A stretch of 64,000 nt of DNA, from the NCBI GenBank assembly GCA_963720645.1, contig CAVRFX010000012.1:92979-156978 (forward strand), in the 5' to 3' direction. The DNA comes from RYN-230 sp963720645 (GTDB lineage: Bacteria; Actinomycetota; Actinomycetes; Streptosporangiales; Streptosporangiaceae). How positions within the stretch are numbered: the first letter of the stretch is position 1; each line of letters opens with the position of its first letter. Below, in pieces: positions 19,734 through 28,209 of the stretch. A program made the position numbers and the translations under genes. Under the pieces are notes generated by a model that was given only the letters and a program-made list of their open reading frames with translations, did not search any database and was not told the DNA's origin.

Positions 19734-21122
19734 TCAGGCCAGCACCGCCCAGCCGTGCGGGGGCAGGATGACCTCCGCGCCCGGCCCGCCCGCCCCGGTC
19801 AGCTGGCCGGGGCCGGCCAGGCGCTCCCGGGCGCCCGGGACCGCGGCGCGGACCTCCTGGCCGGCCAGGCTGAGCGCGACCACCAGGCTCTGCTCCCCCG
19901 CGGGCTGCCCGCCGGCCGCCTCGCCGGGGGCGGCGGCTTCCCCCGCGGGCGCGGTCACCCGGTAGATCATCCGCTCGCCGGCCAGGTCGAGCATCGTGGT
20001 CTGCGCCCGGTGCAGCCACGGGTGACGGCGGCGCAGGCCGATCAGGTCCTGGTGCAGCCGGTAGACCGGCCAGCCGGTGGGCGCGAGCCCGTCCGGGGCG
20101 CCCGGGAACGCGGGCCGGATCTCGTCGTCGCCGCCGGCCCGCTCCTCCTTGATCCCCCGGAAGGCCTGCTCGTCGCCGTAGTAGATGGCCGGCGTGCCGC
20201 CGACCGTGAACAGCACGGCCAGGGCGTGGGCCAGGTGCCGGTCATCGTCCAGGCGGCTGGCCAGCCGGGTCACGTCGTGGTTGCCCACGAACGTCAGCGG
20301 CGCGAACGTGGTCAGGAACTCGTTGTGCCGGCCCAGGGCGTGACCCAGCTCGAACAGGTTGCGGTCGTTCAGCGCGCTCCAGATGGCTTTCCACAGCTCG
20401 TACTGGGTCACCGAGTCCAGGCCCGACTCGGCCACGAACTCCGGGTAGTCGCCGTGGATCACCTCGCCGACCAGGTAGGCCCGGGGATGGCGGGCCCGGA
20501 CCTGGGGCACCACCCGGGCCCAGAACGACGGGGGCACGGCGTAGGCCGCGTCCAGCCGCCAGCCATCGGCTCCCGCGTCCAGCCAGTGGTTCATGACCCC
20601 GGCGACGTAGCCGGCCACGGCCGGCTCGTCGTGGTTGAGCGCGACCAGGGCCTGGTGCCCCTCGAACGTGCCGTACTCCGGCTCCGTTCCCGGCGTCCAG
20701 CCCGGCGGCCAGGTCAGCCGGAACCACGAGGCTTCCGGCGCGTCCGGGCCCTGCTCCAGCACCCGGCGGAAGGCCGGGAAACCGCGGCCCACGTGGTTGA
20801 AGACCCCGTCGAGCAGCACCCGCAGCCCGCGGGCGTGCGCGGCGGAGGCCAGCTCGGCGAAGTCCCGCTCGTCCCCGAGCCGCGGGTCGATCACATAGTG
20901 GTCGGTGGTGTCGTAGCCATGCGTCTGGGAGGCGAAGATGGGCCCGAGCGCGAGGCCCGAGGCGCCCAGGTTCACGGCGTAGTCCAGCCACGGCCCCAGC
21001 TGCCCGAGCCGGTGCGCGACCGGCTGCGCGCCGTCACCAGCGGGCTCGCTGGCTGTTTCCGCCGAGGCGAACCCGAGCGGGAACACCTGCCACCAGATGG
21101 CGTGCTTGACCCAGTCCGGCAC
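19734..21122 (-). CDS. GH13 alpha-amylase family glycosyl hydrolase
   Basis: A 462-residue cytoplasmic GH13 enzyme. Conserved regions: RGLRVLLDGVFNHVGRG (region I), ADGWRLDAAYAVP with the nucleophile Asp (region II), YLVGEVIHGDYPEF with the acid/base Glu (region III) and LTFVGNHDVTRLAS with the transition-state Asp (region IV). The N-terminus IWWQVFPLGF and WLDYAVNLGASGLALGPIF match amylase/cyclomaltodextrinase-like proteins. No signal peptide is present, so it acts on internal alpha-glucans or maltodextrins. GTG at 21122 was chosen because a GGAGAGAGGAG site lies just upstream. A Pro/Ala/Gly-rich insert near the C-terminus (GEAAAPGEAAGGQPAGEQ) is unusual. Divergent from the peptidase gene with only 40 bases between the two start codons. 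Confidence 0.88.
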   Translation of the reverse strand: MPDWVKHAIWWQVFPLGFASAETASEPAGDGAQPVAHRLGQLGPWLDYAVNLGASGLALGPIFASQTHGYDTTDHYVIDPRLGDERDFAELASAAHARGLRVLLDGVFNHVGRGFPAFRRVLEQGPDAPEASWFRLTWPPGWTPGTEPEYGTFEGHQALVALNHDEPAVAGYVAGVMNHWLDAGADGWRLDAAYAVPPSFWARVVPQVRARHPRAYLVGEVIHGDYPEFVAESGLDSVTQYELWKAIWSALNDRNLFELGHALGRHNEFLTTFAPLTFVGNHDVTRLASRLDDDRHLAHALAVLFTVGGTPAIYYGDEQAFRGIKEERAGGDDEIRPAFPGAPDGLAPTGWPVYRLHQDLIGLRRRHPWLHRAQTTMLDLAGERMIYRVTAPAGEAAAPGEAAGGQPAGEQSLVVALSLAGQEVRAAVPGARERLAGPGQLTGAGGPGAEVILPPHGWAVLA

Positions 21123-21162
21123 CCGGATTCTCCTCTCTCCCCGACTCGCGTACGTTACCGGG
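21123..21162. promoter_or_regulatory. 40-base divergent promoter region
   Basis: Only 40 bases separate the amylase start (minus) and the peptidase ATG (plus). The minus-strand ribosome site occupies 21127-21140. The plus-strand ATG has no clear ribosome site but a TACGTT box lies about 7 bases upstream, as expected for a leaderless transcript. The two promoters must overlap the opposite coding regions. Confidence 0.4.
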
Positions 21163-22503
21163 ATGACTGCAGACCAGCGCACCGGCCCGGTCTTCCGCCA
21201 GCCGGGCACGGTGCTCACCGACCACGTGTTCATGGTGCCGCTCGACCACGAGCGGCCGGACGGCGAGCAGATCGAGGTGTTCGCCCGCGAGGTCGCGCCG
21301 GCCGGCCGGCGCGGCGGCGAACCCGCCCTGCCGTGGCTCGTCTACTTCCGGGGCGGCCCCGGGTTCGGCAGCCCGCGCCCGTTCGGCCGCGAGTCATGGC
21401 TGAACCGGGCGCTGGACGACTACCGGGTGCTGCTCCTGGACCAGCGGGGCACCGGCCAGTCCACCCCGGCGTCCCGGCACACGCTGGGCCGCCTGGGCAG
21501 CGCCGCGGCGCAGGCCGGGTACCTGGGTCATTTCCGGGCCGACTCGATCGTCCGGGACGCGGAGCTGATCCGCAAGCGGCTCGCCGGCGGCGAGCCGTGG
21601 AGCGTGCTGGGCCAGAGCTTCGGCGGCTTCGCCGCGACCACGTACCTGTCCCTCGCGCCGGAGGGTGTGCGCGAGGCACTGATCACCGGCGGCCTCCCCG
21701 GCCTCGACGCCACGGCCGACGACGTGTACCGGCTCACGTATCCGATCGTGGCGGAACGCAACCGGCTGCACTACGAGCGTTTCCCGCAGGACGCCGACCG
21801 GGCCCGGGCGGTAGCCCGTCACCTGGCCGGCCATGAGGTGATCATGCCGGGCGGCGGGCGGCTCACCGTGCCGGCCTTCCAGAGCCTGGGCCGGATCCTC
21901 GGCGCCTCCAGCGGCAGTGACACCCTGCACTATCTGCTGGAGGAGGCGTTCGCGGGGCCAGCGCCCTCCGGGGACGGGCCCTCCGGGGCGGTTCTCTCCG
22001 ACGCGTTCCTGGCTCACGTGGCCGCCCGGCTGTCGTTCGCCGAGGCGCCGCTCTACGCCCTGGTCCACGAGGCGTGCTACGCGCAGGGCAGCGCGACGCG
22101 CTGGGCGGCGGACCGGATCATGGCCGAGTTCGGCGAGTTCGACCCGGCCGCGGCCGTGGACGGCGACATCACGCTGCTGTTCACCGGCGAGATGATCTAC
22201 CCGTGGATGTTCGAGACCGACCCGGTGCTGCGCCCGCTGCGTGACGCGGCGGAGGAACTGGCCGCGCGTGATGCGTGGCCGCGGCTCTACGACCCGGCCC
22301 GGCTCGCGGCCAGCGGCGTGCCGGCCGCCGCGGCGGTCTACTTCGACGACATGTACGTCCCCCGGCAGCTCTCGCTGCCCACCGCCGCCGCGGTCCGCGG
22401 GCTGCGTCCCTGGGTCACGAACGAGTACCAGCACGACGGGCTGGGGACCAGCGGCGGGGCGGTACTGGACCGGCTCATCGCGATGGCGCGCGGCACCGCG
22501 TGA
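21163..22503 (+). CDS. Alpha/beta hydrolase, proline iminopeptidase-like (S33)
   Basis: A 446-residue cytoplasmic alpha/beta hydrolase. It has the oxyanion motif FRGGPGFGSP near residue 70, LLLDQRGTGQSTP and the nucleophile elbow GQSFGG with S152. The C-terminal part contains the cap and the acid/base segment (AVYFDDMYVP, VTNEYQHDGLGTSGG, with the likely catalytic His in QHDG). The GGPG motif plus DQRGTG is typical of prolyl aminopeptidases (MEROPS S33). It removes N-terminal proline from peptides in the family. The ATG at 21163 may be translated leaderlessly. Stop 22501-22503 lies 34 bases before the operator-like palindrome of the following transporter gene. Confidence 0.85.
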   Translation: MTADQRTGPVFRQPGTVLTDHVFMVPLDHERPDGEQIEVFAREVAPAGRRGGEPALPWLVYFRGGPGFGSPRPFGRESWLNRALDDYRVLLLDQRGTGQSTPASRHTLGRLGSAAAQAGYLGHFRADSIVRDAELIRKRLAGGEPWSVLGQSFGGFAATTYLSLAPEGVREALITGGLPGLDATADDVYRLTYPIVAERNRLHYERFPQDADRARAVARHLAGHEVIMPGGGRLTVPAFQSLGRILGASSGSDTLHYLLEEAFAGPAPSGDGPSGAVLSDAFLAHVAARLSFAEAPLYALVHEACYAQGSATRWAADRIMAEFGEFDPAAAVDGDITLLFTGEMIYPWMFETDPVLRPLRDAAEELAARDAWPRLYDPARLAASGVPAAAAVYFDDMYVPRQLSLPTAAAVRGLRPWVTNEYQHDGLGTSGGAVLDRLIAMARGTA

Positions 22504-22537
22504 CCGCACCGGTCAGGAAGAACTCGCCCGGATAAGT

Positions 22538-22555
22538 AGTTGCGATCAAGCAACT
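22538..22555. promoter_or_regulatory. Operator-like palindrome upstream of the first MFS gene
   Basis: AGTTGC-GATCAA-GCAACT is a perfect inverted repeat with 6-bp arms and 6-nt spacer, ending 24 bases before the GTG start at 22579, in an AT-richer patch. The size and position suit a MarR or TetR-type repressor site, but no such regulator gene is adjacent. Confidence 0.5.
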
Positions 22556-22578
22556 GATGCGAGGTAGCATGTATCAAC

Positions 22579-24495
22579 GTGTCGAGAAACGCTGATCGCA
22601 GCGGCGCCGCTGGCGCCCAGCCCGTAGTGAACGGCCACGGCGGCGCCCCGGGAAACCACGGCACCGGGAACGACGGCACCGACGGCCGGTACAAGTGGAT
22701 CGCGCTCTCGAACACCACGCTCAGCATGACGATGGCCACGATCGACGCCTCGATCGTGATCATCGCGATGCCGGCCATCTTCCGCGGCATCAAGCTGGAC
22801 CCGCTCGCCCCCGGCAACGTCAGCTACCTGCTGTGGATGATCATCGGCTACCTGCTGGTCACCGCCGTGGCGGTGGTCACCCTGGGCCGGCTCGGCGACA
22901 TGTACGGCCGGGTGCGCATCTACAACCTGGGCTTCGTGGTCTTCACCCTGGCCTCCATCGCGCTGTCGCTGGACCCGCTGACCGGCAGCGGCGGCGCGCT
23001 GTGGCTGATCGGCTGGCGGCTGGTGCAGGCCCTCGGCGGGGCCATGCTGATGTCCAACTCGGCGGCGATCCTGACCGACGCGTTCCCGGCCGGCAAGCGC
23101 GGCATGGCGCTGGGCGTCAACCAGATCGCCGGGATCTCCGGCCAGTTCGTCGGGCTGCTGCTGGGCGGGCTGCTGGCCGCGGTGGACTGGCGCCTGGTGT
23201 TCTGGGTCAACGTCCCGATCGGGATCGCCGGCACCATCTGGTCCTACAAGAGCCTGCGCGAGATCGCCACCACCCGGCGGGCCAGGATCGACTGGTGGGG
23301 GAACGTCACGTTCGGCCTGGGCGCCACCGCGCTGCTGGTCGCGATCACCTACGGGATCCAGCCCTACGGCGGCCACCCGACGGGGTGGATGAACCCGTGG
23401 GTGCTGGCCGGCCTGCTCGGCGGTGCGGCCCTGCTGGTGGTGTTCTGCCTGATCGAGACGCATATCGCCGAGCCGATGTTCCAGCTCGGGCTGTTCAGGA
23501 TCCGGGCCTTCGCCGCGGGGAACCTGGCCAGCCTGCTGGGCTCGATCGCCCGCGGCGGGCTCCAGTTCATGCTGGTGCTCTGGCTGGCCGGCATCTGGCT
23601 GCCCCTGCACGGCTACAACTTCATCGACACGCCGCTGTGGGCGGGCATCTACATGCTCCCGCTGACCGCCGGGTTCCTGATCGCCGGGCCGATCTCCGGG
23701 ACCCTGTCGGACAAGTACGGCCCGCGCCCGTTCGCCACCGCGGGCCTGCTGGTGGCCACCTGCGCGTTCATCGGCCTGATCGCGCTGCCGCTGGACTTCC
23801 CGTACTGGCTGTTCGCGACGATCATCTTCTTCAACGGGGTCGGCTCCGGCCTGTTCGCCTCGCCCAACACCTCCGCGATCATGAGCAGCGTGCCCGCCCG
23901 GCACCGCGGCAGCGCGTCCGGCATGCGGTCCACCTTCCAGAACGCCGGCATGTCCCTGTCGATCGGCATCTTCTTCTCGCTGATGATCGCCGGGCTGGCC
24001 AGCACCCTGCCGCCCGCGCTGATCCGCGGGCTGACCGCCCAGGGCGTGCCGCTGCGCGTCGCCGCCCAGGTCAGCCATCTGCCCCCGGTGAGCACGGTGT
24101 TCGCCGCCCTGCTCGGCTACAACCCGGTCCAGCACCTGCTCAAGCCGTCCGGGGTGCTGAGCCGGCTGCCGGCCCATAACGTGGCCGCGCTGACCGGGCG
24201 GCACTTCTTCCCGACACTGATCGGCGGCCCGTTCCACCACGGCCTGGTCATCGTGTTCACCGCGGCCGCGCTCATGTCGTTCATCGGGGCCATGGTGTCG
24301 CTGCTGCGGGGGCGCCAGTTCATCTACGACGACGCGTCGGCGGACGGCGGGCTGCCGCGGGCCCGGACGGCTTCCTCCCCGGCTCGCCCGGCGGTCAAGA
24401 CCACGGTCACCGGCACGAACGGAACCGCGCCGGTGCCCCGCCTCACCCCGGGTACCTCGTCCCCGGTGCCGGGCCCCGGAGGCTGTTCGGAGTGA
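22579..24495 (+). CDS. MFS exporter, EmrB/QacA (DHA2, 14-TM) type
   Basis: A 638-residue membrane transporter. After a 35-residue Gly-rich cytoplasmic tail it begins YKWIALSNTTLSMTMATIDA (helix 1). The DHA2 motif GRLGDMYGRVRIYNLGF (loop 2-3, motif A) follows, then WRLVQALGGAMLMSNSAAI (motif B), LALGVNQIAGISGQFVGLLL (motif C region) and about 14 hydrophobic helices ending near residue 575. The C-terminal 60 residues are low complexity. It would use the proton gradient to export drugs or lipophilic compounds. It starts at GTG 22579. A close paralogue lies at 41481, with the same NTT start and GHPTGW loop. A 27-bp tandem repeat directly follows the stop codon. Confidence 0.88.
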   Translation: MSRNADRSGAAGAQPVVNGHGGAPGNHGTGNDGTDGRYKWIALSNTTLSMTMATIDASIVIIAMPAIFRGIKLDPLAPGNVSYLLWMIIGYLLVTAVAVVTLGRLGDMYGRVRIYNLGFVVFTLASIALSLDPLTGSGGALWLIGWRLVQALGGAMLMSNSAAILTDAFPAGKRGMALGVNQIAGISGQFVGLLLGGLLAAVDWRLVFWVNVPIGIAGTIWSYKSLREIATTRRARIDWWGNVTFGLGATALLVAITYGIQPYGGHPTGWMNPWVLAGLLGGAALLVVFCLIETHIAEPMFQLGLFRIRAFAAGNLASLLGSIARGGLQFMLVLWLAGIWLPLHGYNFIDTPLWAGIYMLPLTAGFLIAGPISGTLSDKYGPRPFATAGLLVATCAFIGLIALPLDFPYWLFATIIFFNGVGSGLFASPNTSAIMSSVPARHRGSASGMRSTFQNAGMSLSIGIFFSLMIAGLASTLPPALIRGLTAQGVPLRVAAQVSHLPPVSTVFAALLGYNPVQHLLKPSGVLSRLPAHNVAALTGRHFFPTLIGGPFHHGLVIVFTAAALMSFIGAMVSLLRGRQFIYDDASADGGLPRARTASSPARPAVKTTVTGTNGTAPVPRLTPGTSSPVPGPGGCSE

Positions 24496-24576
24496 CCGGC
24501 GGCGCAGCCCGCCCCGGGTAACCCGGCGGTGGAGCCCGCCCGGGCCAGCCCGGCGGCGCAGCCCGCCCTGGCCCCG
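24496..24576. repeat. Three tandem copies of a 27-bp unit
   Basis: Units start at 24496, 24523 and 24550 and share the core CCGGCGG..GAGCCCGCCC with two to eight differences. The array begins directly after the transporter stop codon. 27 bp equals nine codons, and one frame reads Pro/Ala-rich (PAAQPAPGNPAVEPARASPA), so it may derive from a former C-terminal tail. Confidence 0.7.
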
Positions 24577-24802
24577 CTCAGCGGCCGGGGGCAACCCCCG
24601 GCCTGCCGGGTGAGCAGTTCCGCGCAGATCCCCTGGCCGGGTTTACCGGGAAGAAACACGCATTTACCTCATATCAACAAGCCGCGGCTAGCCTTTTTTC
24701 TCGGCTTGCGGCGGCCGGTGCTGGGGGCATGCACCCGGTCAGTAAAGCCACCACCGCGCCCTGGGCTGATGTAGCGGCGACCTGAGCGAGAGGGCACGAT
24801 AC
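24577..24802 (+). promoter_or_regulatory. Promoter region of gpgS with a hairpin
   Basis: An AT-rich stretch (24655-24700) stands out against the GC-rich surroundings. CAAGCCG at 24678-24684 pairs with CGGCTTG at 24702-24708, with a six-T run in the loop region. It may be the transporter's terminator, the gpgS promoter, or both. No gene is supported here. Confidence 0.35.
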
Positions 24803-25801
24803 ATGATGATCAACGTCCGGGAATGGTTCGAGCAGCGATCATTCAGCCACGAGGACTTCGCCGCCCTGGGCACACCGGGCCAGGCACCCCGCGAGGTCAG
24901 CACCACCCTGATCTTCCCGTCCCGCAACTGTGCCACGACGATCGGGCCGATCCTCGCCGAGGTGGCCCGGCTGAACGACCGGACCGGGCTGATCGACCAG
25001 GTCATGGTCGTCAACGCGGACTCACCCGACGGCACCGCGGACATCGCCAGGGCCTGGGGCGCCGAGGTGTACTCCGAGAACGAGCTGCTGCCGGACTTCG
25101 GGCCGGCCCAGGGCAAGGGTGACGCCATGTGGCGCAGCCTGTCCGTGGCCCGCGGCGACGTGGTCATGTTCGCGGACGCGGACACGAGCGACTTCCCGGA
25201 GCGATTCGTTTACGGCACGCTCGGCCCGCTGCTGGCGATCCCGGAGGTGCAGTTCGCCAAGGCCGCTTACCGCCGGCCCTACACGGACTCCAGCCGGTCA
25301 GTGGCGGACGGCGGCGGGCGTGTCACCGAGCTCATGGCCAAGCCGCTGTTCAATTTCTTCTGCCCGGAACTCACCGGTTTCGTGCAGCCGCTGGCGGGCG
25401 AGTTCGCTGCCTACCGTGACCTGCTGGGCAGCATCCCGTTCCTCACCGGGTACGGGGTCGAGCTCGGCATCATGGTCAACGTGCTGGAGGACGCGGGCCT
25501 CGGCGCGATGGCCCAGGTCGACCTCGGGGCCCGGCAGAACCGGCACCAGTCACTATGGGATCTCAGCCTGATGAGCTCGGCCGTGCTGCGCGCGATGGCC
25601 AGCCGGGCGTCGCTGCCCCAGCGGGGCATCTGCTCCCCGGGCACGGCCGGGGTGCGGGCGCTGCCCCGGCCGGAGGTGTACGTGCACGCGGTGGCCACCG
25701 ATTCGGGGCTGCGGCTCGATGAGCACCTCAACGAGCTGCACGAGCGGCCGCCGCTGGCCCAGGTCATGCCGGCCGAGCAGGACCAGGACACCGTCGCCTG
25801 A
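24803..25801 (+). CDS. gpgS: Glucosyl-3-phosphoglycerate synthase
   Basis: A 332-residue GT-A glycosyltransferase of family GT81. It transfers glucose from a nucleotide sugar to 3-phosphoglycerate, the first step to glucosylglycerate and, in mycobacteria and relatives, methylglucose lipopolysaccharides. Family marks: WFEQRSFSHEDF at the N-terminus, TLIFPSRNCATTIG, VMVVNADSPDGTADIARAWG, GPAQGKGDAMWRSL, the metal-binding MFADADTSDF, ELMAKPLFNFFCPEL, FVQPLAGEFAAYRDLL, PFLTGYGVELGI and DLGARQNRHQSL. Length matches the family (about 320-330). The ATG at 24803 has GAGCGAGAGGG 6-16 bases upstream; an ATG one codon later is equally possible. No phosphatase (gpgP) is adjacent. The convergent VOC gene ends 22 bases away. 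Confidence 0.93.
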   Translation: MMINVREWFEQRSFSHEDFAALGTPGQAPREVSTTLIFPSRNCATTIGPILAEVARLNDRTGLIDQVMVVNADSPDGTADIARAWGAEVYSENELLPDFGPAQGKGDAMWRSLSVARGDVVMFADADTSDFPERFVYGTLGPLLAIPEVQFAKAAYRRPYTDSSRSVADGGGRVTELMAKPLFNFFCPELTGFVQPLAGEFAAYRDLLGSIPFLTGYGVELGIMVNVLEDAGLGAMAQVDLGARQNRHQSLWDLSLMSSAVLRAMASRASLPQRGICSPGTAGVRALPRPEVYVHAVATDSGLRLDEHLNELHERPPLAQVMPAEQDQDTVA

Positions 25802-25823
25802 GCGGGCCCGGGGCTCCCGGGGA

Positions 25824-26633
25824 CTAGTGGAATGCGGGCTCCGCCGCCAGCTTGATGATGGTGAAGGGCGCCCCCTGCGGGTCGGCGATCACCGCGAGGC
25901 GCCCGGGCGGGGCGTCCACCGGCGGGACCGCCACCTGGCCCCCCAGGCCGGCCGCCAGGGCCACGGCCGCGTCACAGTCGGTGACGGCGAAGTACACGAC
26001 CCAGCGGGGCGCGACACCCTCCGGCCAGTTCTCGTCCATGTGCACCATGCCGCCGACCGCGCGGCCGCCGAGCCGCCACTCGGCGTAGGTCATCGGCCCC
26101 ATCTGGCTGGTTTCGGTTTCCCAGCCGAACACGCGCCCGTAGAACCGGGCCGCCGCCCCGGTATCCCGGCAGGCCAGCTCGCTCCAGCAGAAGCAGCCCG
26201 GCTCGTTGACCAGCCCGCAGCCGGGGAAGGCGCTGGGCTGCCAGGCCGCGAACAGCGCCCCCTGGTCATCGGCGAACATGGCCATCCGGCCCTGGCCGTC
26301 CACCTCCAGCGGGGGCACGATCACGTGGCCGCCGGAGCCGGTCACCAGGCCGGCGGTGGCGTCGATATCGGTCACGCTGACGTAGGTGTTCCACGTGGCG
26401 GGCCGCTCCGCGCCCGGGCTGGGCATCAGCCCGGCCACCACCCGCCCGGGGAAATTCACCGGGGCCGTTCCCGCCGGGGCGAAGAACGTGTACGACCCCT
26501 CGCCGCCGCCGGGGGCGGTGTAGGACTCCCAGCCGAACAGGCCGGTGTAGAAGGCCACCGCCGCGGCTGGCTCGCTGGTGGACAGGTCCACCCAGCACGG
26601 CGTGCCGGGAGGGTACTCCCTCATCACGGGCAT
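25824..26633 (-). CDS. VOC (glyoxalase/bleomycin resistance-like) two-domain protein
   Basis: A 269-residue cytoplasmic protein of two vicinal-oxygen-chelate modules. Module 1 (about 8-125): GTPCWVDLSTSEPAAAVAFY, GLFGWESYTAPGG, NTYVSVTDIDATA, AMFADDQGALFAAWQP. Module 2 (about 140-265): CFCWSELACRDTGAAARFYG, VFGWETETSQM, WVVYFAVTDCDAAVALAAGL and the end PQGAPFTIIKL. Each has the beta-alpha-beta-beta-beta pattern. Actinobacteria hold many such proteins, some in antibiotic biosynthesis (hydroxylase-type), most without known substrate. It starts at ATG 26633 with GGGGAGGAA upstream. The first metal-ligand positions are not obvious, so catalysis is uncertain. Confidence 0.85.
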   Translation of the reverse strand: MPVMREYPPGTPCWVDLSTSEPAAAVAFYTGLFGWESYTAPGGGEGSYTFFAPAGTAPVNFPGRVVAGLMPSPGAERPATWNTYVSVTDIDATAGLVTGSGGHVIVPPLEVDGQGRMAMFADDQGALFAAWQPSAFPGCGLVNEPGCFCWSELACRDTGAAARFYGRVFGWETETSQMGPMTYAEWRLGGRAVGGMVHMDENWPEGVAPRWVVYFAVTDCDAAVALAAGLGGQVAVPPVDAPPGRLAVIADPQGAPFTIIKLAAEPAFH

Positions 26634-26879
26634 CGCGGCTTCCTCCCCTGGCCTCCGGGCCCTCCTGGCCCGGCTCCCGGCCCTGCCATCACGATCATCG
26701 TGGCGGCGCCCTCCGGGGGACCCGGCCACCATGGCCCCGCCGACCATACATCCGCGGGGCCCGGCGCGCCGCGCGTTGGGTGCCGCATCCCGCCCCGGAC
26801 CGGGGCCGCGCCGGGAGCCGGGGCCTCGTTGGGAGCCGGGGCCTCGTCGGGAACCGGCCGGGCGCGTACCCTGTGCTTT

Positions 26880-27095
26880 GTGCCACGTTACGAGTACCGG
26901 TGCCGGGCCTGCGGATCCACGTTCGAGCGGGCCCGGCCGATGAGCGAATCATCCGATCCGTGCCTGTGCCCGGAAGGGCACGACGACACGGTCAAGCTGC
27001 TGTCCACGGTCTCGGTCGGCGGCCGGGCCAGCGCCTCCGGCCCGCGCCCGGGCGGTGGCGGTGGCTGCTGCGGCGGCGCGTGCGGCTGCGGCTGA
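26880..27095 (+). CDS. FmdB-type zinc ribbon protein
   Basis: A 71-residue protein starting at GTG 26880. The N-terminal zinc ribbon is PRYEYRCRACGSTFER (CxxC) followed by a second Cys set in PCLCPEGHDD, as in FmdB 'putative regulatory' proteins. The tail is glycine-rich and ends GGGGGCCGGACGCG, the usual Cys/Gly-rich ending in actinobacterial members. A TACCCT box 7-12 bases before the start suggests a leaderless transcript. Function is not established; the family is often near small-molecule or channel genes. MDMPI starts 15 bases downstream. Confidence 0.85.
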   Translation: MPRYEYRCRACGSTFERARPMSESSDPCLCPEGHDDTVKLLSTVSVGGRASASGPRPGGGGGCCGGACGCG

Positions 27096-27110
27096 TCCCG
27101 GGCCGCCCGC

Positions 27111-27878
27111 GTGCTCACCCCCGAGCGCTATCACGCGGAAATCAGCGCCGCCACCCTGGCCCTGGCCGGGCTGGTTGACGGCGCAGATCTCACGGTGCGC
27201 GTGCCCACCTGCCCGGACTGGACGCTGCGGCAGCTGGCCACCCACGTCGGCCGGGCCCACCGCTGGGCCGCGGAGATCGTCGGCACCCGGTCGCAGCGGG
27301 CCATCGCGTTCCGCGACGTCCCCGGCGGGCGGATACCCGACGACCCGGCCGAGCACGCCGGCTGGCTGCGCGCAGGCGCGGACCGGCTGATCAGCGTGCT
27401 CGGGGAGGCCGGGGACGCCAAGGTCTGGGCGTTCGGTGAACAGCGTCCCGCCGGCTTCTGGGCACGGCGGATGACCCACGAGACCGCCGTGCATGGTGCC
27501 GACGCCCAGATCACCGAGGGCAGCCGGCCACTGATCCCCGCGGAGGTGGCGGCCGACGGGATCGACGAATGGCTGACGAGCGTGGCCGCACCCGACGGCG
27601 ACGAGCCTGACGTGCGGGCCCGGGGACTGGCCGCCGGCGAATCCCTGCACGTGCACGCGACCGACGTGCCGGACGGCACGGGCGAGTGGCTGGTCAGCCA
27701 CGACCCGTCCGGGGTCACGGTGCGCCGCGCCCACGAGAAGGCCACGCTCGCGCTCCGGGGCGGCGCGTCGGACCTGCTCCTGGTGCTGCTGCGGCGCCTG
27801 CCGCCCGATGACCCGGCGGTCGCGGTGCACGGGGATCCCGCCGTGCTGGGCCGCTGGCTGGCGGCGACCCGCTTCTAA
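27111..27878 (+). CDS. Maleylpyruvate isomerase-family (DinB-like, mycothiol-linked) protein
   Basis: A 255-residue protein. The N-terminal MDMPI_N/DinB-like four-helix bundle reads LTPERYHAEISAATLALAGL, RVPTCPDWTLRQLATHVGR and AHRWAAEIVGT, with His residues placed as metal ligands (HVGRAH, then RRMTHETAVHGADAQ). The C-terminal MDMPI_C-like region reads ESLHVHATDVPDGTGEWLVS and ATLALRGGASDLLLVLLRRL. Family proteins either isomerise maleylpyruvate with mycothiol or are divergent thiol-linked enzymes of unknown substrate. It starts at GTG 27111 right after FmdB and is likely co-transcribed with it. Confidence 0.87.
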   Translation: MLTPERYHAEISAATLALAGLVDGADLTVRVPTCPDWTLRQLATHVGRAHRWAAEIVGTRSQRAIAFRDVPGGRIPDDPAEHAGWLRAGADRLISVLGEAGDAKVWAFGEQRPAGFWARRMTHETAVHGADAQITEGSRPLIPAEVAADGIDEWLTSVAAPDGDEPDVRARGLAAGESLHVHATDVPDGTGEWLVSHDPSGVTVRRAHEKATLALRGGASDLLLVLLRRLPPDDPAVAVHGDPAVLGRWLAATRF

Positions 27879-28011
27879 CCCGGGCCGGGTCGCCACGGCA
27901 CCGCATCACGCCCGCTGATGACTCCTCGCCGGCCGGGGACGCGAGGAAGAGCATCCGCGCGGCCCGGATCCTGGGCTGACGAAGGCGTGCCGGTCGTGAG
28001 CCTTCCCCCGC

Positions 28012-28159
28012 AGGAAGCGCGCCCACTTCGGCTGGCTCGGCGCCCTGGCCGCGCTGGGCATCCCCGCGTCCAGCGCCGCCACCCGGGAGCTCCCCGGATG
28101 GCAGCCCGTGCACCGGGCTGATCCCGGATCCCGGCGAAGGCCGCTACTTCCGGGGGTGA
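28012..28159 (+). pseudogene. 3' remnant of an NAD(P)-dependent epimerase/SDR gene
   Basis: RKRAHFGWLGALAALGIPAS then SAATRELPGWQPVH is followed, after a one-base frame change near 28110, by GLIPDPGEGRYFRG and TGA 28157-28159. This matches the conserved C-terminal end of extended SDRs (typically ...ASSALTRELLGWxPTHPGLIxDLxxGHYF). Everything upstream is missing. The surrounding 27879-28209 holds no other gene I can support. Confidence 0.55.
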
Positions 28160-28209
28160 GCGGCCCGGGATGGTCTTCGTTGCGGCGGGGTGAAGCGGGA
28201 GCGCGGCGG

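Noticed and set aside
21123..21162. A riboswitch or structured leader between the amylase and peptidase genes
   Set aside because: 40 bases are too short for any known riboswitch, and no stable stem is visible.
19755..21836. A 693-codon plus-strand open frame opposite the amylase gene
   Set aside because: It is antisense to a clear GH13 gene and its translation is Arg/Pro/Gly/His-rich without domains, a shadow of high third-position GC.
22546..24594. A 682-codon minus-strand frame opposite the MFS exporter
   Set aside because: Translation is dominated by Arg, Gln, His, Gly and Pro; the plus strand encodes an unmistakable transporter.
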